Shown: positions 20,141 through 30,719 of the stretch, piece by piece
Layout of the letters: each line of letters starts with the position of its first letter
Numbering within the stretch: position 1 is the stretch's first letter
NCBI RefSeq assembly: GCF_000735345.1
Contig: NZ_JMPJ01000068.1
Span: 1-64,000 of the forward strand
Source of the DNA: Ewingella americana ATCC 33852
GTDB lineage: Bacteria; Pseudomonadota; Gammaproteobacteria; Enterobacterales; Enterobacteriaceae
Direction of reading: 5' to 3'
DNA: 64,000 nucleotides
Position numbers and translations under genes: made by a program
The notes under the pieces: generated by a model
Told to the model about the DNA's origin: nothing
Databases searched by the model: none
Seen by the model: the letters and a program-made list of their open reading frames with translations, nothing else

Positions 20141-20146
20141 ATCCAC

Positions 20147-21832
20147 TCAGTTTCCGCCTGCAATAATTCCCTGATTCATCTGCTGGTCGATTTGCTTACC
20201 GTCGGCGCTAAGGGCGTGGAGCTTGCCGTTGAGCGTCGGTTTGAAATCGACATTAGCAGGAAGCTGCCCTTGCAGATTGAGCTGCAAGTTAGCATTGCCC
20301 TCTAGCGGCAGGTGAGGCCATCCCCAGTTTTCCAGCACGTTCGACGGCACGGCGCGCCCCGTCAGGTTTACGGAGAAATTACGCTGCGGCTGTTGGTCAA
20401 CGTTACCCGTGGCTTCCAGCAAACCTTCTTTGGTGAAGGCACTCAGCTCGGTGATTTTGACCTGATTATCTGCGGCTTCCAGTGCCAGAGACGGCCTGCG
20501 GACGTCGACCTTGTTAAAGGTGGCGTCGCTGGCATTCAGATTAAGCTTGCCGGACCAGATGCCCCACTCGTGGTTACGCGCCAGCAGTAAATCGCTGCCA
20601 TAGCTGTCGAGTGCGGTCAGCTGGAAGGGGAACTGTGGCGAAATATCGATGATCAGATTGCGGTTAGTCATCAACTTGCCGACATACACCTCGGACAGCC
20701 AAGACGGCAGGGTTTGCAGCCAAAGCTGACGCCAGTTTTGCGGCAGCGTGTATTCCAGCGCGGCAACCGTCAGCTCATCCAACTGCAAACGCTTGTTGGC
20801 GCGAGTCCAACTGCCGGTAGTGCGCAGCAGGCCGCCTTCCCAGCGTCCGCTCACTTGGCGAATGGCGATGCCCTGCGGCGAAAGGTCCAAATTCACCAAC
20901 GGGTCGATAACATGCAGATTGCCATTAATCATCTCAGTGGCGTTGAGTGAGATTTCCCCGTCTTCGCTCTGCCAATCGCCGTCTTGCAGGTTGACGTCTT
21001 TAACGGACAGGTCGACATCGCTGAACGCCCAGTCTTGCCCTTGCAGGCGAGCGTCAATCAGGTCAAAACGCTTAATACTGACTTTCGGTAACTTGTGCGC
21101 ATCTTGCAGGAATACCGACAGCGGCTCGGCGGTTTGCAGACGGACATTGCTCAAACGAACGTTGTCGATAGTCCAGCTGCCGTCCGCAGCGCGACTGGCT
21201 TTGCCGGTTAACTGGCCGCGCGCTAAGTCGCCGCCGAAGTTGCTGAGGGTAAGCTGATTATTATTAATCTGGCCTTGAACCAGAATGTTTTCAGCAGGAA
21301 TACCGTTGAGGGTCAGCGCGGAGGCGCTAAGCTGGAACTCGGCATTTTCGCCAAGCACGCGCCCGGCCTTGGGCTGCCAAGGGTAAATACCCGCATTCAC
21401 TTTCTGGCCGTCAATTTCCCAGTCATTCACATCCCCGACCAGCGCCATTTTGTTCAACTGAAGCGTGTTGGCCTGAATCGGCAAATTCAGCGCTGAAGGG
21501 TTGAGATTGAGACGCCCGTTGATAAGCGTGATGCGATCGAAGAATTTAGGATCGGTGATTTGCCGCCAGCTCAGATCAAGGTTTACCTGTGCCGCGTTCA
21601 GCGCATCGGGCTGGTTTTTGGCTCCTAAGGTCACATCATTGAGCACAATGCGGCCGGGCTCTGACCAGCCGTGGTCTATTTTTCCGACTGATAGGTGGTA
21701 GTTACTGTTGCCAGTGATCCATTGGCTGACTTGCGTCGCTGCCCAGCGCGTTTGCAACAGCACATAGATCAGCACAATCGCCAGCACCAACAGCAGGACT
21801 AATGTCAGCAAAACTTTACCGATAAATTTCAT
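20147..21832 (-). CDS. yicH: AsmA-family inner-membrane-anchored protein YicH
   Basis: A 561-residue protein with one N-terminal transmembrane anchor (about 7-27), an AsmA N-terminal domain and a long beta-rich periplasmic part ending in an AsmA_2-type region (GRAVPSNVLENWGWP onward). AsmA-like proteins are proposed to carry phospholipid between the membranes; the specific role of YicH is not known. E. coli YicH is 569 residues. It is 154 bases downstream of xanP, same strand, as in E. coli. Confidence 0.9.
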   Translation of the reverse strand: MKFIGKVLLTLVLLLVLAIVLIYVLLQTRWAATQVSQWITGNSNYHLSVGKIDHGWSEPGRIVLNDVTLGAKNQPDALNAAQVNLDLSWRQITDPKFFDRITLINGRLNLNPSALNLPIQANTLQLNKMALVGDVNDWEIDGQKVNAGIYPWQPKAGRVLGENAEFQLSASALTLNGIPAENILVQGQINNNQLTLSNFGGDLARGQLTGKASRAADGSWTIDNVRLSNVRLQTAEPLSVFLQDAHKLPKVSIKRFDLIDARLQGQDWAFSDVDLSVKDVNLQDGDWQSEDGEISLNATEMINGNLHVIDPLVNLDLSPQGIAIRQVSGRWEGGLLRTTGSWTRANKRLQLDELTVAALEYTLPQNWRQLWLQTLPSWLSEVYVGKLMTNRNLIIDISPQFPFQLTALDSYGSDLLLARNHEWGIWSGKLNLNASDATFNKVDVRRPSLALEAADNQVKITELSAFTKEGLLEATGNVDQQPQRNFSVNLTGRAVPSNVLENWGWPHLPLEGNANLQLNLQGQLPANVDFKPTLNGKLHALSADGKQIDQQMNQGIIAGGN

Positions 21833-21986
21833 CGTCTAAATCCGTATCCGTCGGGAAAGGAGTAAAAGAATACCTTGTTTATGCCGTAAACAGTGGCCTT
21901 TCTCAATAGGTTAGCATGACAGAGACAAGAAAATGCGGCGAGGGTTCCAGACCTCTCGCCGCAGTTGCAGGGGTTACAGCGGATGA

Positions 21987-23378
21987 TTATTTTTCGTGCG
22001 GGAAAATCAGATTCAGCACAATGGCGGTGATGCCGCCTGCCGCGATACCCGAGGAGAGCAGGGTTTTCAGCCAGTCAGGTGCGAACTGCAAAATCAGCGG
22101 CTGCTGGGAAACGCCCATGCCGACCGCCAAAGAGAGCGCCATGATCATAATGGCCCGGCGATTCAGGCGTTCGCGGGAGACAATGCGCACGCCAGATGCC
22201 GCGATGGTGCCGAACATCACGATGGTTGCGCCGCCCAGCACCGGCTCAGGAATATGCTGTACAAAGCCCGCCACGGCTGGGAACAGGCCCAGCGCAATCA
22301 GCATCAATGCTACGACAAATCCGACATAGCGGCTGGCAACGCCGGTTAACTGAATCACGCCGTTGTTCTGGCCGAAGCAGGAGTTAGGGAAGGTGTTGAA
22401 CACCGCTGAAAGCATTGAGTTCAGGCCATTGGCCAACACGCCGCCTTTGATGCGCTTCATATATAGCGGGCCGCTGACCGGCTGCTCGGAGACGTCAGAG
22501 GTGGCAGTAATGTCGCCAATGGTTTCCAGCGAGGTCACCATGAAAATCAGCATTAACGGAATCAATAAGTTCCAGTCGAAGCCCAGCCCGTAGTACAGCG
22601 GAGTTGGCAGGGTGACCAGATTGGTCTGTGCCGCCGGCGCAGAGGCTGGCAGCATACCCATCAGCCATGCAGCGATATAGCCTACGGCCATGGCAATCAC
22701 CAGCGAGGCAACGCGCAGGTAAGGGTTTTTCTGGCGGTTGAGCAGGATAATCACTACCAGAACCACGGCGGCCAGCAGCAGGTTCTTCGGCGCGCCAAAG
22801 GTGTGGTCACTCATCGCCGCGTAGCCGCCGCCAATTGACGTCAGGCCAACTTGAATCAGCGACAGGCCGATAATCATCACCACAATGCCCGAGACCAGCG
22901 GGGTGATCACCCGGCGGGCGAGATGCAGGAAGCGGGAAAGAATGATTTCAGTGCAGGACGCCACCATCAGCGTGCCGAACAGCGCCGCCATCATGGTTGG
23001 GACATCGGCTCCGCCATTTTTCAGTGCCATGCCGCCCATGATTAACGGCGCAACAAAGTTAAAGCTGGTGCCTTGAATGGAGAGCAGCCCGGAGCCGACC
23101 GGCCCCCAAGTTTTGATTTGCAAAATGGATGCGAGGCCTGAGGCAAACAGCGACATGCTAATAATGTGCTGGGTGTCCTGCGCGGGCAGGCCGAGTGCCT
23201 GACAGATAAGCAGCGCGGGGGTGATAACGGCCACGAACATCGCCAATAAGTGCTGGCAGGCGGCAAACAGGGTTTGCGGCAGCGGCGGGCGATCTTCAAG
23301 GCGATAAATCAGTTCACTGTGCTGCGGGCGGGAAAGTTCGGCGTGCTGTGCGTCTGTCTCGGCAGATTGCGTACTCAT
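21987..23378 (-). CDS. xanP: Xanthine:H+ symporter XanP
   Basis: NCS2-family purine transporter; in E. coli it is specific for xanthine. About fourteen hydrophobic segments, with the family signature [17 protein letters not shown] and the substrate-site region [16 protein letters not shown] chose the MSTQSAETD start at 23378 (463 residues, E. coli length), which drops an 11-residue extension. A PurR-like palindrome lies 55 bases upstream. It is divergent from gltS. Confidence 0.95.
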   Translation of the reverse strand: MSTQSAETDAQHAELSRPQHSELIYRLEDRPPLPQTLFAACQHLLAMFVAVITPALLICQALGLPAQDTQHIISMSLFASGLASILQIKTWGPVGSGLLSIQGTSFNFVAPLIMGGMALKNGGADVPTMMAALFGTLMVASCTEIILSRFLHLARRVITPLVSGIVVMIIGLSLIQVGLTSIGGGYAAMSDHTFGAPKNLLLAAVVLVVIILLNRQKNPYLRVASLVIAMAVGYIAAWLMGMLPASAPAAQTNLVTLPTPLYYGLGFDWNLLIPLMLIFMVTSLETIGDITATSDVSEQPVSGPLYMKRIKGGVLANGLNSMLSAVFNTFPNSCFGQNNGVIQLTGVASRYVGFVVALMLIALGLFPAVAGFVQHIPEPVLGGATIVMFGTIAASGVRIVSRERLNRRAIMIMALSLAVGMGVSQQPLILQFAPDWLKTLLSSGIAAGGITAIVLNLIFPHEK

Positions 23379-23432
23379 GTTTTGGCATCCATAAAGCGGC
23401 AAAGCGGGCATTTTTCATGAAAATCCTGCCAA

Positions 23433-23448
23433 AAGCAATCGATTGCGA
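23433..23448. promoter_or_regulatory. PurR-like operator upstream of xanP
   Basis: AAGCAATCGATTGCGA matches the 16-base PurR consensus ACGCAAACGTTTGCGT at 12 positions, including the central CG and both GCAA/TTGC arms. It lies 55 bases before the xanP start. Control of a purine permease by PurR is sensible, but this site is inferred by eye. Confidence 0.55.
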
Positions 23449-23615
23449 AGCCAAATTTTTCTGTGAAAACTTTAAGCCGCGTCGCACGTTGACACTGTTT
23501 TTCTTGCACTGAATTGCCTATCTGACTTCTAATTCCCTCTCAAGAAAACAACAGCGATCCGGAGTTCTTATAACTCAATAATATTTATGGATTTTTGTAC
23601 ACATGGAGCTTTTCA

Positions 23616-24827
23616 ATGATTCACCTCGATACCTATGGCACGCTGGTTGCCGCGACATTAGTCCTCCTTTTGGGCCGTAAGTGCGTCCAATCAATCTCTT
23701 TCCTTAAAAAGTACACTATTCCTGAGCCAGTAGCGGGCGGTTTGCTGGTGGCTTTCTTACTCTTGCTCGCTAACCAACTCTTTGATTGGGAAGTGAGTTT
23801 TGACATGTCGTTGAAAGAACCCTTGATGCTGGCCTTTTTCGCCACCATTGGTCTAAATGCCAACCTTGCAAGTCTACGCGCGGGTGGTAAGGCATTGGCC
23901 CTGCTGGTTTTTGTGGTGCTGGGATTACTGCTGCTGCAAAACGCCATCGGCATTGGCATGGCGAAGCTGCTCGGGCTTGACCCGCTGATGGGCTTACTTG
24001 CCGGATCTATCACGCTATCCGGAGGCCACGGAACGGGGGCCGCGTGGAGCAAGCTGTTCATAGAGAAATACGGCTTTGAGAATGCCACTGAAGTGGCCAT
24101 GGCCTGCGCCACCTTCGGCTTAGTGCTGGGCGGTATCATCGGCGGCCCAGTGGCTCGCTATCTGGTCAGCCACTCTTCGACTCCCAACGGCACGCCGGAC
24201 GACGCGGCGGACCCGAGCGCCTTCGAAAAACCGGCCGTCGGGCGCATGATAAGCTCAATGGTTCTGCTGGAAACCATCGCCCTGATTGCTATCTGCCTGA
24301 CGCTGGGCACTCATGTTTCCAAGCTGCTGCAAGGCTCGGCCTTCGAAATCCCGACCTTTGTTTGCGTGCTGTTCGTCGGGGTCATCCTCAGTAACCTGCT
24401 GGCGTGGCTGGGGTTCTATCGCGTCTTCGACCGCGCGGTTTCCGTGCTGGGCAACGTCAGCCTTTCGCTGTTCTTGGCGATGGCTTTGATGAGTTTGAAA
24501 TTGTGGGAGATGGCGTCGCTGGCGCTGCCGATGATGGCAATCCTCGGCGTTCAGACTCTGGCTATGGCGCTGTACGCGATTTTTGTGACTTACAGGGTGA
24601 TGGGGCGCAACTACGACGCGGCGGTACTGGCGGCGGGGCACTGTGGCTTTGGTCTGGGAGCAACGCCGACCGCCATCGCCAACATGCAGGCGATCACCAA
24701 CCGTTTTGGCCCGTCGCACTTGGCGTTTCTGGTGGTACCAATGGTGGGCGCATTCTTTATTGATATCGCGAACGCGATAGTCATCAAACTGTTCTTACTG
24801 CTGCCTGTTTTCCCAAGCGTGGCTTGA
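23616..24827 (+). CDS. gltS: Sodium/glutamate symporter GltS
   Basis: ESS-family Na+-coupled glutamate carrier of the inner membrane. Two inverted repeats of about five helices each carry the glycine-rich re-entrant loops (GSITLSGGHGTGAAW and GHCGFGLGATPTAIANM). I chose the MIHLDTYG start at 23616 (403 residues; E. coli 401) with GGAG upstream; an earlier ATG at 23595 adds seven residues unlike the family. It converges on recG with a small hairpin (GAGTGCC/GGCACTT, about 24834-24854) between. Confidence 0.95.
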   Translation: MIHLDTYGTLVAATLVLLLGRKCVQSISFLKKYTIPEPVAGGLLVAFLLLLANQLFDWEVSFDMSLKEPLMLAFFATIGLNANLASLRAGGKALALLVFVVLGLLLLQNAIGIGMAKLLGLDPLMGLLAGSITLSGGHGTGAAWSKLFIEKYGFENATEVAMACATFGLVLGGIIGGPVARYLVSHSSTPNGTPDDAADPSAFEKPAVGRMISSMVLLETIALIAICLTLGTHVSKLLQGSAFEIPTFVCVLFVGVILSNLLAWLGFYRVFDRAVSVLGNVSLSLFLAMALMSLKLWEMASLALPMMAILGVQTLAMALYAIFVTYRVMGRNYDAAVLAAGHCGFGLGATPTAIANMQAITNRFGPSHLAFLVVPMVGAFFIDIANAIVIKLFLLLPVFPSVA

Positions 24828-24861
24828 TGTGATTGAGTGCCAAGGACGGCACTTAACTCAC

Positions 24862-26943
24862 TTAGGCGTTGGTGTAACGCACTCTTTCGGGCAGCCAACG
24901 TTCAATCAGCGCGTGAGCATGTTGCGGGAACTGCTGTTGCAGGTAACGCGCAATGCGCTGTACCTCGGGGATCATCGCCTGATCGCGCAGTAAGTCTGCC
25001 ACTTTAAACTCCGCACTGCCGGTCTGTCGGGTGCCCAGTAACTCACCCGGCCCACGAATTTCTAAATCTTGTTGAGCAATCACAAAGCCGTCGTTGCTGT
25101 CGCGCAGCACTTGCAGGCGAATCTGCGCCGTTTTGCTCAGCGGGGTTTTATACAGCAGCACACAGTGCGAGGCGACAGCGCCACGACCGACGCGGCCGCG
25201 CAACTGGTGAAGCTGCGCCAGACCCAGCCGCTCTGGGTTCTCAATAATCATCAGGCTGGCATTTGGCACATCCACGCCCACTTCGATAACCGTGGTGGCG
25301 ACCAGCAACTGCACTTCACCCTGTTTGAAAGCCAACATGACCGCTTGTTTTTCCTGAGCTTTCATCCGCCCATGAACCAGACCAATCTTCAGCTCGGGCA
25401 AGGCTTCTTTTAAGCCTTCCCACGTCGCTTCCGCGGCCTGCGCTTCTAGCATTTCCGACTCTTCAATCAGCGTACACACCCAGTAAGCCTGACGATTTTC
25501 TTGCTCACAGGCGCTTTTCACCCGCGCAATAATGTCGCTGCGGCGAGTATCTGGAATGGCGACCGTGGTCACCGGCGTTCGGCCCGGCGGCAGTTCGTCG
25601 ATGACTGAAGTATCAAGGTCAGCATAGGCAGTCATCGCAAGAGTTCGCGGAATGGGCGTGGCGGTCATAATCAGCTGATGCGGATGGAACCCCTGCTGTT
25701 TGCCCTTTTCCCACAGCGCCAGACGTTGATGAACCCCGAAACGGTGCTGCTCATCGATAATCACTAAGGCGAGGGAGGAAAAAAGCACCTGCTCTTGGAA
25801 TATGGCGTGGGTGCCGACCACCATGGAAACTTCGCCACTGGCGATAGCCTCTTGCTGGGCCTGACGCGCTTTGCCTTTTTGCTTGCCAGCCAGCCAACCC
25901 ACCTTAATACCCAGCGGCTCGAACCACTGGCGGAAGTTATTGGCATGCTGTTCAGCCAGCAGCTCTGTCGGCGCCATCAGCCCAACCTGCTTGCCCTGAG
26001 CAATGGCGCAGAGTGCGGCCAGTGCAGCAACCAGCGTTTTGCCTGAGCCAACGTCGCCCTGAACCAAGCGCATCATCGGGTAGTTTTTTGCTAAATCCTG
26101 TTCAATCTCGGCCACCACGCGCTGCTGCGCGCCGGTAGGGCTGAAAGGCAGCGAAGCCAAAAACTTATCTTTCAAACGGTCATCGTGCTTGAGCGGCAAG
26201 GCTTTATAACTTTGAGTGCCGGCCCGGACGGCGAGCATACTGAGGTTATGGGCAAGTAGCTCTTCCATAATCAATCTGCGTTGCGCGGGGTGTTGGCCTT
26301 TTTCCAAATCGGCTAGCTGAATATCTGGCGGCGGCCGGTGCAGAAGATGCAGGGCTTTCGGCAGAGAAATCAGCGTACGGCTGAGTTCTTCGGGCAGCAG
26401 TTCGGCAATCGGGACGGTGTCAAGAAGCTCAAGGGCTTGATCGGTAAGCTTACGCAGAGTTGCCTGCCGGATACCTTCCGTCGTCGGGTAGACCGGCGTC
26501 AGAGACTCTTGCAGAACCACTTCGCTGTTTTCGCCTTGAATACGATATTCAGGATGAATGATTTCTGCGCCGATGGTGCCGCGTTTTATCTCACCATAGG
26601 CGGTAACGCGCCTTCCGGGAGCGAGGCTGTTTTTCATCGCCGCATTGAAATTGAAGAACCGCAAAGTGACCATGCCCGTGCCGTCGCTAATCTGGCAGGT
26701 CAGCATTCGGCGTCGGCCAAAGCTGATATCGCTGCGCAATACTTCTCCCTCTATGGTCGCAAAAATGCCCGGAAGCAGGTCATTGATGGCATAGAGTCGG
26801 GTGCGGTCTTCATAGCGCAGGGGGAGGTGGAGCAGTAAGTCCTGAATGGTTTCGAGGCCGAGTTTAGCTAGCTTATCAGCCTGACTGGCCCCAACGCCGG
26901 AAAGCGACGTCAGAGGGATGGCGTCGAGCAGGCGGCCTTTCAT
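24862..26943 (-). CDS. recG: ATP-dependent DNA helicase RecG
   Basis: Remodels stalled replication forks and recombination intermediates. The N-terminal wedge/OB domain (about 1-160) precedes a superfamily 2 helicase core with Walker A GDVGSGKT, motif II DEQH, motif III TATPIPRT and motif VI QLRGRVGRG; 693 residues, as in E. coli. The start overlaps the trmH stop (ATGA). It is the last gene of the gmk-rpoZ-spoT-trmH-recG transcript. Confidence 0.97.
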   Translation of the reverse strand: MKGRLLDAIPLTSLSGVGASQADKLAKLGLETIQDLLLHLPLRYEDRTRLYAINDLLPGIFATIEGEVLRSDISFGRRRMLTCQISDGTGMVTLRFFNFNAAMKNSLAPGRRVTAYGEIKRGTIGAEIIHPEYRIQGENSEVVLQESLTPVYPTTEGIRQATLRKLTDQALELLDTVPIAELLPEELSRTLISLPKALHLLHRPPPDIQLADLEKGQHPAQRRLIMEELLAHNLSMLAVRAGTQSYKALPLKHDDRLKDKFLASLPFSPTGAQQRVVAEIEQDLAKNYPMMRLVQGDVGSGKTLVAALAALCAIAQGKQVGLMAPTELLAEQHANNFRQWFEPLGIKVGWLAGKQKGKARQAQQEAIASGEVSMVVGTHAIFQEQVLFSSLALVIIDEQHRFGVHQRLALWEKGKQQGFHPHQLIMTATPIPRTLAMTAYADLDTSVIDELPPGRTPVTTVAIPDTRRSDIIARVKSACEQENRQAYWVCTLIEESEMLEAQAAEATWEGLKEALPELKIGLVHGRMKAQEKQAVMLAFKQGEVQLLVATTVIEVGVDVPNASLMIIENPERLGLAQLHQLRGRVGRGAVASHCVLLYKTPLSKTAQIRLQVLRDSNDGFVIAQQDLEIRGPGELLGTRQTGSAEFKVADLLRDQAMIPEVQRIARYLQQQFPQHAHALIERWLPERVRYTNA

Positions 26944-27635
26944 CTTTTAACCGTCATTTGCATTGCGGACCACCATTCATCATCAGCCACGATTTGCCCA
27001 GTTTCGTCGATCAGCGGGCGAGGAAGTTTTTTGCGTTTCGCGACATTCGATAATACAGGATAACCACCCTCAAACAGCAGGCGCTGCTGCTCTTTGTGCG
27101 TTAACGGGCTGATTTCGCGCTGATACATGCCAGCGTTCTGCCGCTGGCGCTGTGCTTCGTACAGAATAAGTGCAGAGGCGACGGAGACATTCAGCGACTG
27201 GACCATGCCCACCATGGGGATAACAATATCGCTGTCGGCCAGCGCAAGGGCTTCGGGGCTGATACCGGTTTTTTCCTGACCGAGCAGAATACAGGTTGGG
27301 CGAGTGTAGTCGATGGTGCGGAAGTCTACCGCTTTGTCCGAAAGGTGAGTGGCCAGCACTTGCATCCCTTTGGCTTTCATTTTGGCGACGGCAGACTCAA
27401 TGGTTTGGTGAGTTTTCACCTGCACCCAACTGTTACTTCCGGCCGCAGAGGAAACCAGCGTGCGCATGCGGCTTGAGGGCCAAACCGCGTGGACTTCATG
27501 AACGCCAACGGCATCTGCGGTGCGGATAACAGCTGCGATGTTATGCGGCTTGTGCACTTCTTCCATGCATACCGTCAGGTCTGGCTGCCGGGCTGCAAGC
27601 ATTTCGCAGATGCGCGCATAACGTTCAGGAGTCAT
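26940..27635 (-). CDS. trmH: tRNA (guanosine(18)-2'-O)-methyltransferase TrmH (SpoU)
   Basis: SPOUT methyltransferase making Gm18 in the D-loop of tRNAs. The catalytic Arg is in motif 1 (VIRTADAVGVHEVH). The knotted SAM site is LLGQEKTGISPEAL and VQSLNVSVASALIL. The C-terminal basic extension is typical of the bacterial enzyme; 231 residues. It starts 5 bases after spoT and overlaps recG. Confidence 0.96.
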   Translation of the reverse strand: MTPERYARICEMLAARQPDLTVCMEEVHKPHNIAAVIRTADAVGVHEVHAVWPSSRMRTLVSSAAGSNSWVQVKTHQTIESAVAKMKAKGMQVLATHLSDKAVDFRTIDYTRPTCILLGQEKTGISPEALALADSDIVIPMVGMVQSLNVSVASALILYEAQRQRQNAGMYQREISPLTHKEQQRLLFEGGYPVLSNVAKRKKLPRPLIDETGQIVADDEWWSAMQMTVKR

Positions 27636-27640
27636 GACGG

Positions 27641-29746
27641 CTAGTTTCGATTACGGCTGACTTTAATCACATCCGGCATGATACGAATTTTGCGCATGAT
27701 GTTTGCCAAGTGCACGCGGTCGCGGGTCGTCAGGCGAATAAAGGCGCTGTAAACCCGGCCATCTTTCTCTTCGGTACTCAGACTCTGAATGTTCGACTGG
27801 GCAGCATTGATGGCGGCCGTCAGGTTCGCCAGCGCGCCCTGATGGTTGAACATATCAACTTTGATTTCCGCGATAAATTCTTGGTCTGTTTCTTGGTCAT
27901 CCCAATCTACAGCCATGAATTTCTCAGGCTCTTTCTGGTATCCGCGAATGTTACGGCAGGATTCGTGGTGAATAACGAGTCCTTTGCCCGGGCTGACGTG
28001 GGCAATAATCGGGTCGCCAGGAATAGGGCGGCAGCACTTCGCGAAGGTGATCAGAACGCCATCTGCGCCTTTGATTGGCAGATTGCGCGTGCCGCTGCTC
28101 GCCATAGACGACTGGTCGCCCATCAGATTCTTGGCAACCACCACGCTCATGGCATTACCTAAGCCGATTTCAGCCAGCAGATCATCCATCGCCGTGAGCT
28201 TCATGCGATCCAGCTCGTTTTTGATGTTCTCTGGCGGCAAGTCGGAAATCTTTTTACCACTACCCAATGCGTGATTGAGCAACCGGCGACCGAGCGAAAC
28301 GGAGTCATCGCGTTTCAAGTTCTTGAGCATTTGGCGGATTTTGGCGCGAGCACGTGAGCTCACAACAAAGTTCAACCACGCCGCATTCGGACGTGCGCCC
28401 GGTGCAGTAATGATCTCGATAGTCTGGCCGCTGGTCAGTGGCTGCGAAAGCGGGTAAGGCTGTCTGTCGACGCGCGCACCGACACAGGCGTGGCCAATGT
28501 CAGTGTGAACTGCGTAGGCGAAGTCGACAGGCGTCGCGCCCGCTGGCAGTTCTACGATGCGTCCTTCAGGGGTGAAGACGTAAATTTCATCAGGGAAGAG
28601 GTCTGATTTTACGCTTTCAATGAATTCGAATGAGTTACCGGCACTTTGCTGGAGCTCAAGCAGGCTTTGCAGCCAGCGCTGGGCGCGAATCTGCGCCGTG
28701 GTGCTATTTTCGCCATTCTCTTTGTAGGCCCAGTGAGCGGCAACACCCATCTCGGCCATCTGGTCCATATCTTCGGTACGGATTTGCACTTCAACCGGCA
28801 CGCCGTGCGGGCCAATCAGCGAAGTATGCAGAGATTGATAGCCGTTGGCTTTTGGAATGGCGATGTAATCTTTGACTCGGCCCGGACGCGGTTTATACAG
28901 GCTATGAGCCTGACCTAACACGCGGTAGCAGGTGTCGAGTTCTTTGACGATGACCCGAAAAGCATAGATATCCATAATGGAATGGAAGCGCTGCTCTTTC
29001 AGGTGCATTTTGCAGTAGATAGAATAGAGGTGCTTTTCGCGACCACTCACCCGACACTGAATTCCGGCTTCGGTCAGACGCCCTTCAATTTCAGAAAGTA
29101 TCTTCTGAATCATCTCTTTACGGTTACCACGCGCGGCTTTCACCACTTCTTTAATGACGCGATAACGGTTCGGATACAGGGCTTCAAAACCTAGCTCTTC
29201 GAGCTCAGTTTTCAGATGGTGGATACCCAAACGGTGTGCCAGCGGGCTGTAAATTTCCAGCGTTTCGCGGGCAATGCGGCGGCGTTTATCCGGGCGTAAA
29301 GAGCCCAGCGTGCGCATGTTATGGGTACGGTCGGCGAGTTTGATCAGAATGACGCGGATATCTTGCACCATCGCCATGATCATTTTGCGGAAGTTTTCCG
29401 CCTGCGCCTCTTTCTTATCTTGGAACTTCAGCTTGTCCAACTTTGAAACGCCTTCGACCAGCTCGGCAACGCTTTTGCCGAACAGTTGCTCCATATCTTG
29501 GTATGTCGCAGGCGTGTCTTCGATGACGTCGTGTAATAACGCCGCCATCAGAGTCTCGTGGTCGAGCCTCATTTCAGCCAAAATACAGGCTACCGCTACC
29601 GGGTGAGTAATATAAGGTTCACCGCTCGAGCGAGTCTGCCCCTCGTGCGCGTCCCGCGCGACGAGGTAAGCCTGCACGAGGCGCTTGATTTGCTCCTCTG
29701 GCAGGTATTTTTGAATCAGTTGATTCAGGCTTTCAAAGATGTACAA
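27641..29746 (-). CDS. spoT: Bifunctional (p)ppGpp synthetase/hydrolase SpoT
   Basis: Sets the stringent-response alarmone level; mainly a hydrolase that responds to carbon, fatty-acid and iron stress. The N-terminal HD domain has His72-Asp73 and the LLHDVIEDT motif, so hydrolysis should be intact. The weak synthetase domain, TGS (IYVFTPEGRIVELPAGATPVDFAY), helical/ZFD region and C-terminal ACT domain follow; 701 residues. It is 19 bases after rpoZ. Confidence 0.97.
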   Translation of the reverse strand: MYIFESLNQLIQKYLPEEQIKRLVQAYLVARDAHEGQTRSSGEPYITHPVAVACILAEMRLDHETLMAALLHDVIEDTPATYQDMEQLFGKSVAELVEGVSKLDKLKFQDKKEAQAENFRKMIMAMVQDIRVILIKLADRTHNMRTLGSLRPDKRRRIARETLEIYSPLAHRLGIHHLKTELEELGFEALYPNRYRVIKEVVKAARGNRKEMIQKILSEIEGRLTEAGIQCRVSGREKHLYSIYCKMHLKEQRFHSIMDIYAFRVIVKELDTCYRVLGQAHSLYKPRPGRVKDYIAIPKANGYQSLHTSLIGPHGVPVEVQIRTEDMDQMAEMGVAAHWAYKENGENSTTAQIRAQRWLQSLLELQQSAGNSFEFIESVKSDLFPDEIYVFTPEGRIVELPAGATPVDFAYAVHTDIGHACVGARVDRQPYPLSQPLTSGQTIEIITAPGARPNAAWLNFVVSSRARAKIRQMLKNLKRDDSVSLGRRLLNHALGSGKKISDLPPENIKNELDRMKLTAMDDLLAEIGLGNAMSVVVAKNLMGDQSSMASSGTRNLPIKGADGVLITFAKCCRPIPGDPIIAHVSPGKGLVIHHESCRNIRGYQKEPEKFMAVDWDDQETDQEFIAEIKVDMFNHQGALANLTAAINAAQSNIQSLSTEEKDGRVYSAFIRLTTRDRVHLANIMRKIRIMPDVIKVSRNRN

Positions 29747-29765
29747 GTGAGATCCGTTTCGTTAA

Positions 29766-30041
29766 TTAACGACGGCCTTCAGCGATGGCAGTTACTGCCT
29801 GAATCTCTGCGGCTTCCTGCTCTTGTTGCTCCTGACGATCGCGAACGTCGAGGATCTGATTAGTAATCAAACCTTCTTCGATTTCACGCAGGGCAATAAC
29901 AGTGTATTTATCGTTTTCTTCAGCGACCAGTGGATCTTTACCACCAGATTGCAGCTGGCGTGCGCGACGAGCAGCCACCAACACCAGGTCAAAACGGTTA
30001 CCAATTTTCTCTACAGCGTCTTGAACAGTTACGCGTGCCAT
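29766..30041 (-). CDS. rpoZ: RNA polymerase omega subunit
   Basis: A 91-residue subunit that helps beta' fold and forms part of the ppGpp site 1. The start [20 protein letters not shown] and the length equal the enterobacterial protein. It lies between gmk and spoT, an arrangement that co-expresses two ppGpp-linked genes. Confidence 0.97.
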   Translation of the reverse strand: MARVTVQDAVEKIGNRFDLVLVAARRARQLQSGGKDPLVAEENDKYTVIALREIEEGLITNQILDVRDRQEQQEQEAAEIQAVTAIAEGRR

Positions 30042-30095
30042 ATATGTGCTACTCCACAGGGTGACGAAAGACTGGGCATAATACTGAAAGTGACT

Positions 30096-30719
30096 TCAGT
30101 CTGCCAATAGTTTGGTGATTAATCCGTCATGGCGGAGCTTTTGACGGCTCAGACGCAGACGTTCGGCGCGAATAATGGTTTTTAAATCCGATAAAGCCAG
30201 ATCAAAATCATCATTCACAATTAAATAGTCGTACTCAGCGAAGTGGGTCATTTCCGCGACGGCTTGCGCCATGCGCTTGGCAATGACTTCTTCGCTATCC
30301 TGTCCGCGGCCACGTAGGCGGCGATCCAGTTCGTCTTTCGACGGCGGCAAAACGAAAATGCTGCGCGCTTGCGGCATCTTTTTACGAATTTGCTGCGCAC
30401 CTTGCCAGTCGATGTCCAAAAACACGTCAACGCCTGATGCCAGAACTTGCTCAATCGCTTCGCGCGAGGTGCCGTAGTAGTTACCGAAAACTTCAGCATG
30501 CTCGAGGAAAGCGTCTTTAGCGATCATCTCGCAGAATTCTTCTTTCGAAACGAAGAAATAGTGCTCTGCATGTTTTTCTCCCGGACGAACTGCGCGAGTG
30601 GTATGCGAAATTGAAACCTGAGTATCGTAAAGAGGCTGAGTTTTCAGCAAAGCCTGAATCAGACTTGATTTACCTGCTCCACTGGGTGCGGAGACAATAT
30701 ATAGCGTGCCTTGGACCAT
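30096..30719 (-). CDS. gmk: Guanylate kinase
   Basis: Phosphorylates GMP to GDP. The P-loop [11 protein letters not shown] is at residues 9-19, and the GMP-binding [11 protein letters not shown] and the YYGT region follow; 207 residues. First gene of the spoT operon; its promoter lies in the 292 bases shared with divergent ligB. Guanylate kinase is a known ppGpp target in some bacteria but not in E. coli. Confidence 0.96.
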   Translation of the reverse strand: MVQGTLYIVSAPSGAGKSSLIQALLKTQPLYDTQVSISHTTRAVRPGEKHAEHYFFVSKEEFCEMIAKDAFLEHAEVFGNYYGTSREAIEQVLASGVDVFLDIDWQGAQQIRKKMPQARSIFVLPPSKDELDRRLRGRGQDSEEVIAKRMAQAVAEMTHFAEYDYLIVNDDFDLALSDLKTIIRAERLRLSRQKLRHDGLITKLLAD

